From CAZQGE01 sp964592815 (GTDB lineage Bacteria > Bacillota > Clostridia > Christensenellales > CAG-917): a stretch of 34,769 nt of DNA. The translations under genes were made by a program, and so were the position numbers. The stretch is taken from positions 1-34,769 of the forward strand of contig CAZQGE010000012.1 in the NCBI GenBank assembly GCA_964592815.1, read 5' to 3'. Below, in pieces: positions 1 through 6,890 of the stretch (position 1 is its first letter; each line of letters begins with the position of its first letter). The notes beneath the pieces are model-generated. The model was not told where the DNA came from, made no database searches, and saw nothing but the letters and a program-made list of their open reading frames with translations.

Positions 1-5
1 TGATA

Positions 6-20
6 TGATAATAGTAATCA
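6..20. promoter_or_regulatory. Fur-like operator upstream of the redox operon
   Basis: The 15-mer TGATAATAGTAATCA matches the 7-1-7 Fur consensus TGATAATNATTATCA at 12 of 14 defined positions. It is nested in a wider inverted repeat, TGATAT (1-6) and ATATCA (21-26). It lies about 20 bases upstream of the -35 box of the operon, so it may act on this promoter or on a divergent gene outside the window. Fur and PerR boxes overlap in sequence, so the binding protein is not settled. AT-richness makes chance matches possible. Confidence 0.45.
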
Positions 21-40
21 ATATCAATAATTAAAAATAT

Positions 41-68
41 TTGCAAAATTATTTGTTAAGAGTATAAT
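41..68 (+). promoter_or_regulatory. Sigma-A-type promoter of ferredoxin-rubrerythrin operon
   Basis: TTGCAA (41-46), a 16-base spacer and TATAAT (63-68). The start of transcription would be near 75, just before a strong ribosome site (GAGAGGAGA, 71-79) for the first gene. Confidence 0.6.
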
Positions 69-87
69 TGAGAGAGGAGAAAAGAAT

Positions 88-279
88 ATGAAAATTCTTA
101 GTATTGATAAAGCTAGATGTCCACAAAGTCATCTATGCCCTTCTGTTGGAGCTTGTCCTGTTAAGGCTTTGGCACAGGAAAGTTATTTTGCTCCAACTGT
201 TAATGCTGAAAAATGTATTGCTTGTGGCAAATGCATAAAAGTTTGTCCTAAAAAAGTTTTTTCACTTTTTGAAAAATAA
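88..279 (+). CDS. Small 4Fe-4S ferredoxin-like protein
   Basis: A 63-residue cytoplasmic iron-sulfur protein, probably an electron carrier. The C-terminal half has a canonical ligand set C43-x2-C46-x2-C49-x3-C53-P. The N-terminal half has C11, C17 and C23-P with unusually wide spacing, so the first cluster may be degenerate or need an outside ligand (seven cysteines in total). A GAGAGGAGA ribosome site sits at a suitable distance before the ATG. It is the first gene of a three-gene operon and lies 15 bases before the rubredoxin-like gene. Sharing an operon with rubrerythrin suggests it passes electrons in oxygen or peroxide reduction; this is inference. The exact ferredoxin subfamily is not recognised. 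Confidence 0.8.
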   Translation: MKILSIDKARCPQSHLCPSVGACPVKALAQESYFAPTVNAEKCIACGKCIKVCPKKVFSLFEK

Positions 280-294
280 ATAAGAGGTATTGTT

Positions 295-990
295 ATGAAA
301 TATAAATGTAGCATTTGTGGGTTTGTATATGATGAAAGTATCGGATATCCACAGAAAAACATTGCACCTAACACACCGTTTGACAGTTTACCCAGCGAAT
401 GGGTATGTCCTTTGTGTGGTGCAGAAAAGTCTATGTTTAACCTTGTTGTTGAGGATAAGAACAAAGAAAACAATGCTGAAATTGAAGTAATTGCAAGTGC
501 TAAGCAAAAGGATAAGAAATTTGAAAGCATAAAAAATTCTGTTGAGTTTTATGACGACCAACAATTAGCTGTTATTCTTTCAAACTTAAAGCGTGGTGCT
601 GAAAAACAATATTTGGACAAAGAAGCCGCTTTATTTGGAGAAATACAAAACTTTTTTGAAAACAGAGTTGAAGTTGGAGAGCATAGTTTAGAAGAACTGA
701 CCGAATTGCTAAAAAATGATTTGGCTTACTATGCAGAACTACATAATGTTGCGGACAAAAATCTAGACCGAGGTGCAAAGCGAGCAGTAGTTTGGAGTGA
801 AAAGGTTACAAAAATCTTGGAAGGCACGCTAAAAAAATATTTATCCGAAGGTGCAAACGCTTTTGAGAACAAAAATGTGTACGTTTGCGATATATGCGGA
901 TTTATTTATGTAGGAGATACTTGCCCTGACGTATGTCCTGTATGCAAAGTTCCGTCCCTAAAAATACTGAAAGTTGAAAGGAGGGCATAA
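295..990 (+). CDS. Double rubredoxin protein with helical middle domain
   Basis: A 231-residue protein with rubredoxin-type iron sites at both ends. Residues 1-50 form a full rubredoxin domain (C5-x2-C8 and C38-P-x-C41-G, with the typical DSLPSEWVCP stretch). The end carries a short, rubrerythrin-style rubredoxin knuckle (C198-x2-C201 and C214-P-x-C217). The middle, about residues 70-190, is predicted all-helical and rich in Glu, Lys and Leu. It has no pair of clear ExxH ferritin motifs, so a di-iron site is not demonstrated. Second gene of the oxygen-defence operon, directly ahead of the ferredoxin-rubrerythrin gene (2-base gap). Likely role: electron transfer to rubrerythrin. Comparable rubredoxin-like proteins occur next to rubrerythrin in Clostridia; the helical domain's function is unknown. 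Confidence 0.75.
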   Translation: MKYKCSICGFVYDESIGYPQKNIAPNTPFDSLPSEWVCPLCGAEKSMFNLVVEDKNKENNAEIEVIASAKQKDKKFESIKNSVEFYDDQQLAVILSNLKRGAEKQYLDKEAALFGEIQNFFENRVEVGEHSLEELTELLKNDLAYYAELHNVADKNLDRGAKRAVVWSEKVTKILEGTLKKYLSEGANAFENKNVYVCDICGFIYVGDTCPDVCPVCKVPSLKILKVERRA

Positions 991-992
991 TT

Positions 993-2039
993 ATGAGTAA
1001 AGTTAGAGCCGTAAGAAACATTAGATTATGCACAAAAGACTGCTTATGTCTTTACGTATGCCCAACTGGCGCGACAGACTCGGAAACTGGACAAATTATT
1101 GCTGAAAAATGTATCGGGTGCGGAGTATGTGAAAAATCTTGTCCATCGCACGCAATTTCAATGGTGCCGTACGAATATCCTGCTCAACAACCCAAAACTC
1201 AAGAAGTTTTGAACGCAAACGATAAGTTGATAAAATCAAAAAACCGTCAAGAGATAATTGCAAAATCTATTGCAAAAAGTGCAACTGACCCGATAATAAG
1301 GCAACTCGCAGAGGCTTTTTCACGCTCTAATCGACTTATGGCAGAAGATATGCAAAGAGAAACAGGATATATGTTGCCACAAAGTGATAACGTCCTAGAA
1401 TTGCTTGAAAAGTTGAAGGGATTTTATCCAAACGAACTTGGTTCAAAAATTGAGAATTTAACAGCTTTGCTGTTCAATAAAAATAAAAATAATGGAGAAA
1501 AAACTATGGATTTCAAAGGAACGAAAACAGAAAAAAATTTGATGGAAGCATTTGCTGGCGAAAGTCAAGCACGAAACAAGTATACATATTTTGCTAGCGT
1601 CGCAAAAAAACAAGGCTTTGAACAAATTGCGGCAATTTTTGAAAGCACAGCTAACAACGAAAAAGAGCACGCAAAACTTTGGTTTAAGGCATTGGGTGAA
1701 CTTGGCGACACAGCTGAAAATCTTTTGGCTGCTGCCGAAGGCGAACACGGTGAATGGACAGAAATGTATGAAAGAATGGCAAAAGATGCAGATGCAGAAG
1801 GTTTCAAAGAATTGGCTGCTCAATTCCGTGGCGTTGCAAAAATTGAAAAATCACACGAAGAAAGATATAGAGCTCTTTTGAAAAACATTCAAGAAAACAA
1901 AGTTTTTGAAAAGACAGACATTGTTGTTTGGGAATGCAGAAACTGTGGACATATGCATATTGGAACAACAGCTCCAACAGTTTGTCCAGTTTGCAATCAC
2001 CCAGAAAGCTATTTTGAAGTTAGAAAAGAAAATTACTAA
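993..2039 (+). CDS. Ferredoxin-rubrerythrin fusion protein
   Basis: 348 residues. Residues 1-60 form a two-cluster ferredoxin (C13-x3-C17-x-C19-x3-C23-P, then a canonical C-x2-C-x2-C-x3-C-P set). Residues about 60-170 are a helical linker. From Met172 a complete rubrerythrin follows: a ferritin-like di-iron domain with EAFAGESQA, NEKEH and IEKSHEER motifs, then a C-terminal rubredoxin knuckle (CRNC and CPVC). Rubrerythrins reduce peroxide in the cytoplasm of anaerobes; the ferredoxin part would supply electrons. The start follows a GGAGG ribosome site (979-983). The two halves are in frame with no stop, but Met172 has its own ribosome site, so a separate rubrerythrin may also be made. Last gene of the operon; a terminator follows at 2174. 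Confidence 0.85.
   Translation: MSKVRAVRNIRLCTKDCLCLYVCPTGATDSETGQIIAEKCIGCGVCEKSCPSHAISMVPYEYPAQQPKTQEVLNANDKLIKSKNRQEIIAKSIAKSATDPIIRQLAEAFSRSNRLMAEDMQRETGYMLPQSDNVLELLEKLKGFYPNELGSKIENLTALLFNKNKNNGEKTMDFKGTKTEKNLMEAFAGESQARNKYTYFASVAKKQGFEQIAAIFESTANNEKEHAKLWFKALGELGDTAENLLAAAEGEHGEWTEMYERMAKDADAEGFKELAAQFRGVAKIEKSHEERYRALLKNIQENKVFEKTDIVVWECRNCGHMHIGTTAPTVCPVCNHPESYFEVRKENY
1506..2039 (+). CDS. Possible stand-alone rubrerythrin from internal start
   Basis: ATG 1506 is codon 172 of the fusion gene. It is preceded by TGGAG (1493-1497) with 8 bases of spacing, an ordinary ribosome site. The resulting 177-residue product begins MDFKGTKTEKNL, which looks like the natural N-terminus of stand-alone rubrerythrins, and contains every di-iron and rubredoxin ligand. 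This supports dual expression (fusion plus free rubrerythrin) but does not prove it. Confidence 0.5.
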   Translation: MDFKGTKTEKNLMEAFAGESQARNKYTYFASVAKKQGFEQIAAIFESTANNEKEHAKLWFKALGELGDTAENLLAAAEGEHGEWTEMYERMAKDADAEGFKELAAQFRGVAKIEKSHEERYRALLKNIQENKVFEKTDIVVWECRNCGHMHIGTTAPTVCPVCNHPESYFEVRKENY

Positions 2040-2173
2040 GATACGCTGAAAAACTAGAACGGAACAGACACCAAGTAAGCTAGCAAAAATGCAATTTGAA
2101 TAGAAATTGATTTGCTTGCATAAGAAATACAAACTGTTTATTCTATTTAGTTAAGAATTTACAAATTCTCAAT

Positions 2174-2207
2174 AAAACACCGCCTCTCACATTAAGGCGG
2201 TGTTTTT
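2174..2207 (+). terminator. Terminator after rubrerythrin operon
   Basis: Stem AAAACACCGCC (2174-2184) and GGCGGTGTTTT (2196-2206) with an 11-base loop and a U tract. The A-rich left arm could also allow function on the other strand. The rest of the 2040-2287 gap shows no gene. Confidence 0.9.
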
Positions 2208-2287
2208 ATTTTACATAATTTTATCGAAAATTGAGCGTGAATTTCTTGTTATTTTTGCTAGCAGAATATATCAATTTATATTTGCGC

Positions 2288-2315
2288 TTGTCTTAAAATA
2301 AAATTGTGCTAAAAT
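2288..2315 (+). promoter_or_regulatory. Promoter of P1-family peptidase gene
   Basis: TTGTCT (2288-2293), a 16-base spacer ending in TGC (extended -10), and TAAAAT (2310-2315). The AGAGG ribosome site at 2321-2325 and ATG 2332 follow, giving a very short leader. Confidence 0.5.
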
Positions 2316-2331
2316 AATTAAGAGGTATTTT

Positions 2332-3282
2332 ATGAAAGTTATAATTCCAAAAGGTTTCACTATTGGTCACGCAGACAATGAGTTTTCAGGCGTAACTGTA
2401 ATATTATCCGACAAAGGCGCACTTGGTGGTTGCGATTGCCGAGGTGGCGCGCCAGGGACTAGGGAAACAGACTTGCTTAAAACTGAAAAAAAGATGGAAA
2501 CCATAAATGCCGTTGTTTTGGCTGGCGGTTCAGCTTATGGTTTGGGTGCTTCTCAAGGTGTTATGGAATACCTAAAAGAGCATAAAAGAGGCTATCGAGT
2601 GGGTAATAAGATTGTACCTATTGTTTCAAGTGCCGTAATTTACGACCTCAATCAAAAGGAATATAATTATCCAACGTCGGATATGGGCTACCAAGCGTGC
2701 GCTAATGCAGAAAAAAAACTTAGTTTTGGACAAGTAGGCGTAGGCAAAGGCGCAACGGTCGGCAAAATCAGAGGAATGAAATATGCGACAAAAAGCGGAC
2801 TTGGAGCGGCAACGGTTAAAGTTGCAGGAATCACAGTCACCGCAATTATTGTTGTAAACGCAATGGGTGATGTCGTAAACCCAGAAACAAACAAAATTAT
2901 TGCAGGCGCAAAAAACAATGACGGCAGCTTTTTCGATACAGAAAAATGTTTGCTTGACGGTGATTTTATGAGCTTAGTTTTGGGCGCAAATACGACCATA
3001 GGTTGTATTTTGACTGATGCAAAAATAAATAAAGCAGAAGCCAACAAACTTGCAAGCATTGCTCACAATGGACTTGCGAGAGCAATTCGTCCTGTGCATA
3101 CTGATTATGATGGCGACACATTGTTTTGTATGGCAAACGGACACAGACCTGTTGTCAATTTTGCTTTGTTGCAAACGGCAGTTGTTAAGGCAACGGAACA
3201 GGCAATTTTGTCAGCCGTAAGCGAAAATGAGAAATTTACTGTGTTATTTGATGATGACGACGACGGTTGGGAATGCGAATAA
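2332..3282 (+). CDS. P1-family (S58, DmpA-like) peptidase
   Basis: A 316-residue protein of the DmpA / L-aminopeptidase-D-esterase family, whose members cleave themselves into two chains to expose an N-terminal nucleophile. Visible family marks: GGAPGTRETDLL (38-49), VVLAGGSAYGL (61-71), GVGKGATVGK (136-145), and the expected self-cleavage region GANTTIGC with Asn220-Thr221-Thr222. Thr rather than Ser would be the nucleophile. C-terminal SIAHNGLARAIRPVHTDYDGDTLF is also typical. An unusual acidic run (DDDDDG) lies close to the C-terminus. No signal peptide, so cytoplasmic. Single-gene unit with its own promoter. The substrate is not predictable; small peptides, amides or beta-aminopeptides are usual for the family. 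Confidence 0.85.
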   Translation: MKVIIPKGFTIGHADNEFSGVTVILSDKGALGGCDCRGGAPGTRETDLLKTEKKMETINAVVLAGGSAYGLGASQGVMEYLKEHKRGYRVGNKIVPIVSSAVIYDLNQKEYNYPTSDMGYQACANAEKKLSFGQVGVGKGATVGKIRGMKYATKSGLGAATVKVAGITVTAIIVVNAMGDVVNPETNKIIAGAKNNDGSFFDTEKCLLDGDFMSLVLGANTTIGCILTDAKINKAEANKLASIAHNGLARAIRPVHTDYDGDTLFCMANGHRPVVNFALLQTAVVKATEQAILSAVSENEKFTVLFDDDDDGWECE

Positions 3283-3308
3283 AAATATAAAATTTAGTTC
3301 TATATTTG

Positions 3309-3336
3309 TTGCATAAGATATAAATATTGTTATAAT
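3309..3336 (+). promoter_or_regulatory. Promoter of the ion-transport cluster
   Basis: TTGCAT (3309-3314), a 16-base spacer ending TGT (extended -10), and TATAAT (3331-3336). Transcription would begin near 3343, so the RNA opens directly with the structured leader. Confidence 0.65.
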
Positions 3337-3342
3337 GAATTG

Positions 3343-3400
3343 AGCCCATCTGTGAGGTGGAGTCTGTCATGGAACGTTCAAGTTCCATATAGAGGGGTGT
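3343..3400 (+). promoter_or_regulatory. Structured leader RNA of NhaD-like antiporter gene
   Basis: Two perfect hairpins fill the short leader: CCATCT (3346-3351) with AGGTGG (3355-3360) around a GTG loop, and ATGGAAC (3369-3375) with GTTCCAT (3382-3388) around a 6-base loop. CCCATCT (3345-3351) can instead pair with AGAGGGG (3391-3397), the ribosome site of the antiporter, with one mismatch. The two states are exclusive, as in a switch that controls translation. A 7-codon ORF (MERSSSI, 3369-3392) lies inside the leader. A sodium-sensing riboswitch is a reasonable guess from the gene cluster, but I cannot match it to a known consensus from memory. Confidence 0.5.
3369..3392 (+). CDS. Candidate leader peptide MERSSSI
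   Basis: Seven codons and a stop, preceded by the ribosome-site-like GGTGGAG (3356-3362) six bases before ATG. The start codon lies in the second hairpin and the stop overlaps the ribosome site of the antiporter gene. Three successive Ser codons (TCA AGT TCC) are present. It could arise by chance in a structured RNA. Confidence 0.3.
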   Translation: MERSSSI

Positions 3401-3407
3401 TATTTTG

Positions 3408-4706
3408 ATGAGTGGAACTACTATTGCCACGATTGTAATTTTTTTAGTTACATATCTTTTGTTGTTGATATTACCGAAATTCAGAGCCGCTATTGCTATG
3501 ATTTCAGCTTTTGTGTTCATCGGACTGCACCGAATGAATGCAAACACCGTATTTTTACAAGCCATTGGTGGCAGCGGATTGAACGTGCTTTTGATGATTG
3601 CAGGGACAATGGCACTTGTCGTTTTGTTTACAAAGTCAAAAATGCCACAAAAATTGGCTGATATACTGGTTAAAAAGTCGCCTAACGCTATGTGGGCGAT
3701 TGTGTTTCTTTCAATTTTTGCAGGTTTAATTTCTGCGTTTGTTGATAACGTAGCGACGGTTCTGATGGTTGCCCCAGTTGCCCTTGCGTTTTGTAAAAAA
3801 CAAAATATAAACCCTGTTTTGCCGATTATTGCCATCGCCGTATCGTCAAACCTTCAAGGAGCGGCAACTTTGGTTGGTGATACGACCTCAATACTTTTAG
3901 GTCAAGAAGCGGGAATGTCGTTTGCTGACTTCTTTATTATGAAAGTTGATGGCGTAACACGTGGCGGTATATTTTGGGTAGTTGAAATTGGCGCGTTGTT
4001 GTCAGCTTGCTTTCTTATTTTTGTTTTCAGAAAAGAAAAGGCAAAACTTACCGTTGATGAAGTTACAAAAGTGGAAGATTTTTTTCCAACATTTTTGATG
4101 ATTGCAATGGTTGTGTTGCTTATTATCGTATCGTTTTTCCCAAAACCCGACTATACAAACGGTATTATATGTTGCTCGCTTGCGCTCGTTGGAATTGTCT
4201 GGGAATGTGTCAGAGAAAAGGGTTTTGGAATAATCAAAGAAACGGCGAAAGGGATTGATTTTTCAACCCTTGTATTGCTTTGCAGTTTATTTGTCATAAT
4301 ACAAGGTTTGTCAGAGGCGGGAATTATTGATATGCTTGCCAAACTTATAGGACAAGCTGGTGGTGGAAATCCGTTTGTAATTTATACTGTTATAGTGTTC
4401 GGCTCTGTGGCAATTTCTGCATTTATTGATAATATTCCGTACGTAATGACAATGTTACCTGTCGTAACTTCTATGGCTGCTGAATTAGGTATGCAACCAT
4501 ACGTTTTTTACTTGGGATTGCTTATCGGCGCGACTTTGGGCGGAAACATTACACCTATTGGGGCATCTGCAAATATCACCGCAATCGGAATATTAAGACG
4601 CAACAACTACAACGTCAAAACTTTGGAGTTTATGAAAATAGGCATTCCTTTTACGTTGATTGCCGTGCTTAGTGGATACGGCTTGGTTTGGCTTTTCTGG
4701 ATGTAG
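3408..4706 (+). CDS. NhaD/ArsB-type (ion transporter superfamily) antiporter
   Basis: A 432-residue integral membrane protein with about 11-12 hydrophobic segments in two inverted halves, as in the ArsB/NhaD ion transporter superfamily. Both halves carry the characteristic Asp-Asn segment in a break between helices: SAFVDNVATVLMVAP (near residue 110) and SAFIDNIPYVMTMLP (near 345). These are followed by SSNLQGAATLVGD and GATLGGNITPIGASAN. ATG 3408 is preferred over the TTG just before it because the ribosome site GAGGGG (3392-3397) is 10 bases upstream. Neighbours KtrB, KtrA and MscS favour Na+/H+ exchange over arsenite or organic-anion transport, and no arsenic genes are present. Substrate is inferred. 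Confidence 0.75.
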   Translation: MSGTTIATIVIFLVTYLLLLILPKFRAAIAMISAFVFIGLHRMNANTVFLQAIGGSGLNVLLMIAGTMALVVLFTKSKMPQKLADILVKKSPNAMWAIVFLSIFAGLISAFVDNVATVLMVAPVALAFCKKQNINPVLPIIAIAVSSNLQGAATLVGDTTSILLGQEAGMSFADFFIMKVDGVTRGGIFWVVEIGALLSACFLIFVFRKEKAKLTVDEVTKVEDFFPTFLMIAMVVLLIIVSFFPKPDYTNGIICCSLALVGIVWECVREKGFGIIKETAKGIDFSTLVLLCSLFVIIQGLSEAGIIDMLAKLIGQAGGGNPFVIYTVIVFGSVAISAFIDNIPYVMTMLPVVTSMAAELGMQPYVFYLGLLIGATLGGNITPIGASANITAIGILRRNNYNVKTLEFMKIGIPFTLIAVLSGYGLVWLFWM

Positions 4707-4711
4707 TATGC

Positions 4712-4759
4712 TCACAAATATTGGCTGGCAGTCGACGGACGGTTGGCTATAGTTTGTGA
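4712..4759 (+). promoter_or_regulatory. Inverted repeat between antiporter and ktrB
   Basis: TCACAAA (4712-4718) pairs with TTTGTGA (4753-4759), enclosing a GC-richer 34-base loop that holds two copies of TTGGCT. There is no U tract, so it is not a normal terminator. It lies just upstream of the ktrB promoter and could be a protein operator or an RNA element. Confidence 0.35.
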
Positions 4760-4764
4760 AAATG

Positions 4765-4793
4765 TTGCAAATATCTTTAGAAAGTAGTAAACT
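4765..4793 (+). promoter_or_regulatory. Promoter of ktrB
   Basis: TTGCAA (4765-4770), 17-base spacer, TAAACT (4788-4793). The predicted start, near 4800, leaves only about 8 bases before ATG 4808, with no ribosome site. Confidence 0.45.
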
Positions 4794-4807
4794 AAATAAA
4801 AATTATA

Positions 4808-6172
4808 ATGAAGAATATTTTGAAAAACAAAACTAAATACAAATTTTTTACTGCCACAAGACTGATTGTTTTGGGATTTATGCTCATAATTTTGTTAGGA
4901 GCATGTCTTTTGCTTATTCCAGCCTCGACAAAAAGCGGAAAAATCACATTTTTGGAGGCATTGTTTACGTCAACAAGCGCGACTTGCGTTACGGGTCTTA
5001 ACGTGTTTGACATAAGTGACACATTTACAGCTTTTGGACAGGTCGTCATTCTTTGTTTGATACAATTAGGTGGACTTGGCTTTATGAGTTTGACGTCATT
5101 TATATATTTATCTTTTTCAAAAAGAATTGGCTTGACTGCGCGTTTAACAATGAGAGAAGACGTTTCTGAGGGGAACTTAGCTCACATTAAAAAACTTGTA
5201 ACAAGAATTTTGTTGCTTACGTTTGCAAGCGAGTTGTTAGGTATGGCGTTGCTTAGCATTGGCTTTGCGAAATATATGCCAGCTGGTGAAGCTGTTTGGA
5301 ATGGACTTTTCCACAGCGTATCGGCTTTTTGTAACGCAGGCTTTGATATTGTTACGCTAAATGTAGGGCAAAGTTTGATTACGTTTTCCTCTGACCCACT
5401 TATACTTTTGACAATAGCAGCATTGATTGTTGTTGGTGGTTTAGGTTTTATGGTAGTTTCGGATATGTGGGACTCAAAAACTTGGTCGCATTATAGATTG
5501 CATACCAAAATAGTTTTGACCGTTACTTTCTTCTTGATTATATTTGGAACGCTAACTATATTTGCACTTGAATTTTCAAACCCAAAAACAATGGGAAATA
5601 TGAGTACGGGCGATAAGTTTTTGAACAGTTTCTTCCAGTCGGTTACGGCGAGAACAGCAGGTTTTAATTCGATAGATATAGGTCAGATGACTCCCGCATC
5701 TATTGTACTTCTCGACTTCCTGATGTTCATAGGCGCAAGCCCTGGTTCAACGGGTGGCGGTATAAAAACAACAACCTTATTTGTTCTTGCTGTTATGGTG
5801 TTCTCTGTCGTTCGTCAAAGAAAATCCGCCATTGTTGACAAACAAAACATTGGCTCAAAGACAGTCCATAAAGCGTCTGCAATTTTTATGCTTGCAACTT
5901 CGCTTATGATACTTTCTGCGTTTGTGCTTTCAATAACAGATGGAAACAATTTTACGTTCAATCAACTTTTGTTTGAACAAATAAGTGCGTATGCAACCGT
6001 AGGCTTGTCAATGGGCATTACAGCGGGGCTGTCGGTTGTTGGAAAAATTGTCATAATAATCAATATGTTTGTTGGCAGAGTTGGAGTTTTGACTTTCTTC
6101 ATTTCGTTGAAGAGTGGAAAAGATACAAGCAGTGCAAAAATTATTTACCCCGAATGTTCGGTGGAAATGTAA
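4808..6172 (+). CDS. ktrB: Ktr/Trk-type potassium channel subunit
   Basis: A 454-residue membrane protein of the KtrB/TrkH family, the ion-conducting subunit that works with the KtrA gating ring made by the next gene. Four selectivity-filter repeats can be read: TSATCVTGL (near 60), SAFCNAGFD (near 175), ARTAGFNSI (near 285) and AYATVGLSM (near 395), each following an M1-P segment. Length is normal. There is no Shine-Dalgarno before ATG 4808; the sequence upstream is AAATAAAAATTATA. A TATAAT string overlaps the start codon, probably by chance. The next gene starts 22 bases after the stop. Physiological role: K+ uptake for turgor and pH. Na+-coupled uptake is known for some Ktr systems. Confidence 0.9.
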   Translation: MKNILKNKTKYKFFTATRLIVLGFMLIILLGACLLLIPASTKSGKITFLEALFTSTSATCVTGLNVFDISDTFTAFGQVVILCLIQLGGLGFMSLTSFIYLSFSKRIGLTARLTMREDVSEGNLAHIKKLVTRILLLTFASELLGMALLSIGFAKYMPAGEAVWNGLFHSVSAFCNAGFDIVTLNVGQSLITFSSDPLILLTIAALIVVGGLGFMVVSDMWDSKTWSHYRLHTKIVLTVTFFLIIFGTLTIFALEFSNPKTMGNMSTGDKFLNSFFQSVTARTAGFNSIDIGQMTPASIVLLDFLMFIGASPGSTGGGIKTTTLFVLAVMVFSVVRQRKSAIVDKQNIGSKTVHKASAIFMLATSLMILSAFVLSITDGNNFTFNQLLFEQISAYATVGLSMGITAGLSVVGKIVIIINMFVGRVGVLTFFISLKSGKDTSSAKIIYPECSVEM

Positions 6173-6194
6173 CCTTTTAGGTGAGAGGTGATTT

Positions 6195-6875
6195 ATGTTA
6201 AAAAGAAAAGTTTGGGATTCGCATAAGCAATATGCAGTATTGGGTTTGGGACGTTTCGGTTTGGAAATGGTCAAAAGTTTGTCAGCTTACGGCTGTCAGG
6301 TGCTTGCCGTTGACGAACAAGAAGAAATGACAAATTCAGTTTTGGGCATTGCAACGCATACTGCCACAGCTGACGTTTCTGATGAAGCGGTATTGAAATC
6401 ATTGGATATTGACAACTTTGACGCTGTTATAATTGCAATCGGCGACAATATTCAGGCTTCAATCGTTTGCGCGTTGTGTTGCAAGGAGTTGGGCGCAAAA
6501 TATATTGTTGCTAAAGCAAAAAATGACAAACACCAAAAGATTTTGGAAAAAATCGGCGTGGATAAAATTGTTGTTCCAGAGGCGGATACGGCAACAAGAA
6601 CGGCAAGTATGCTTTTTAACCCTAACATTTCAGATATAGCGGAAATGGAGGAAGGTTATTCCGTTGTACAAATCGCTTTGCCAAAATCTTGGATAGGTAA
6701 AGATATTGTTTCGCTTGATATTAGAAACAGCGAAAACATAAACGTGTTGTTTGTCATAGGTTCAAACGGTGTTTACGTCCCTGACTCTGACACCAAATTT
6801 GCAGAGGGCAATAAAGTTGTCGTTGGTGGTTTAACCGAAGATATGGATAGATTTTTGCTTAAAAACACAGACTGA
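6195..6875 (+). CDS. ktrA: KtrA/TrkA-type RCK regulatory subunit
   Basis: 226 residues, peripheral cytoplasmic protein. The N-terminal Rossmann (RCK_N) domain has the nucleotide loop GLGRFG (near 16-21) and the acidic residue at the end of beta-2 (VLAVDEQEE). The C-terminal RCK_C half (about 145-226) has the GKDIVSLDIR segment. The ring binds ATP/ADP at the N-domain and, in relatives, c-di-AMP at the C-domain. A GAGAGGTG ribosome site precedes ATG 6195. It sits directly after ktrB and forms the channel complex with it. Confidence 0.9.
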   Translation: MLKRKVWDSHKQYAVLGLGRFGLEMVKSLSAYGCQVLAVDEQEEMTNSVLGIATHTATADVSDEAVLKSLDIDNFDAVIIAIGDNIQASIVCALCCKELGAKYIVAKAKNDKHQKILEKIGVDKIVVPEADTATRTASMLFNPNISDIAEMEEGYSVVQIALPKSWIGKDIVSLDIRNSENINVLFVIGSNGVYVPDSDTKFAEGNKVVVGGLTEDMDRFLLKNTD

Positions 6876-6890
6876 TAAGGAGACATACTA

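Noticed and set aside
1458..1881. Open frames overlapping the rubrerythrin region in other frames
   Set aside because: They are shadows of a well-supported gene, with no ribosome sites or recognisable protein features.
3408..4706. Arsenite efflux (ArsB) role for the antiporter
   Set aside because: No arsR, arsA or arsC-type partner is adjacent. The neighbours are potassium and mechanosensitive channels, favouring Na+/H+ exchange.
4708..4752. 14-codon ORF (MLTNIGWQSTDGWL) between antiporter and ktrB
   Set aside because: It has no ribosome site and no downstream terminator logic, so it is not supported as a leader peptide.
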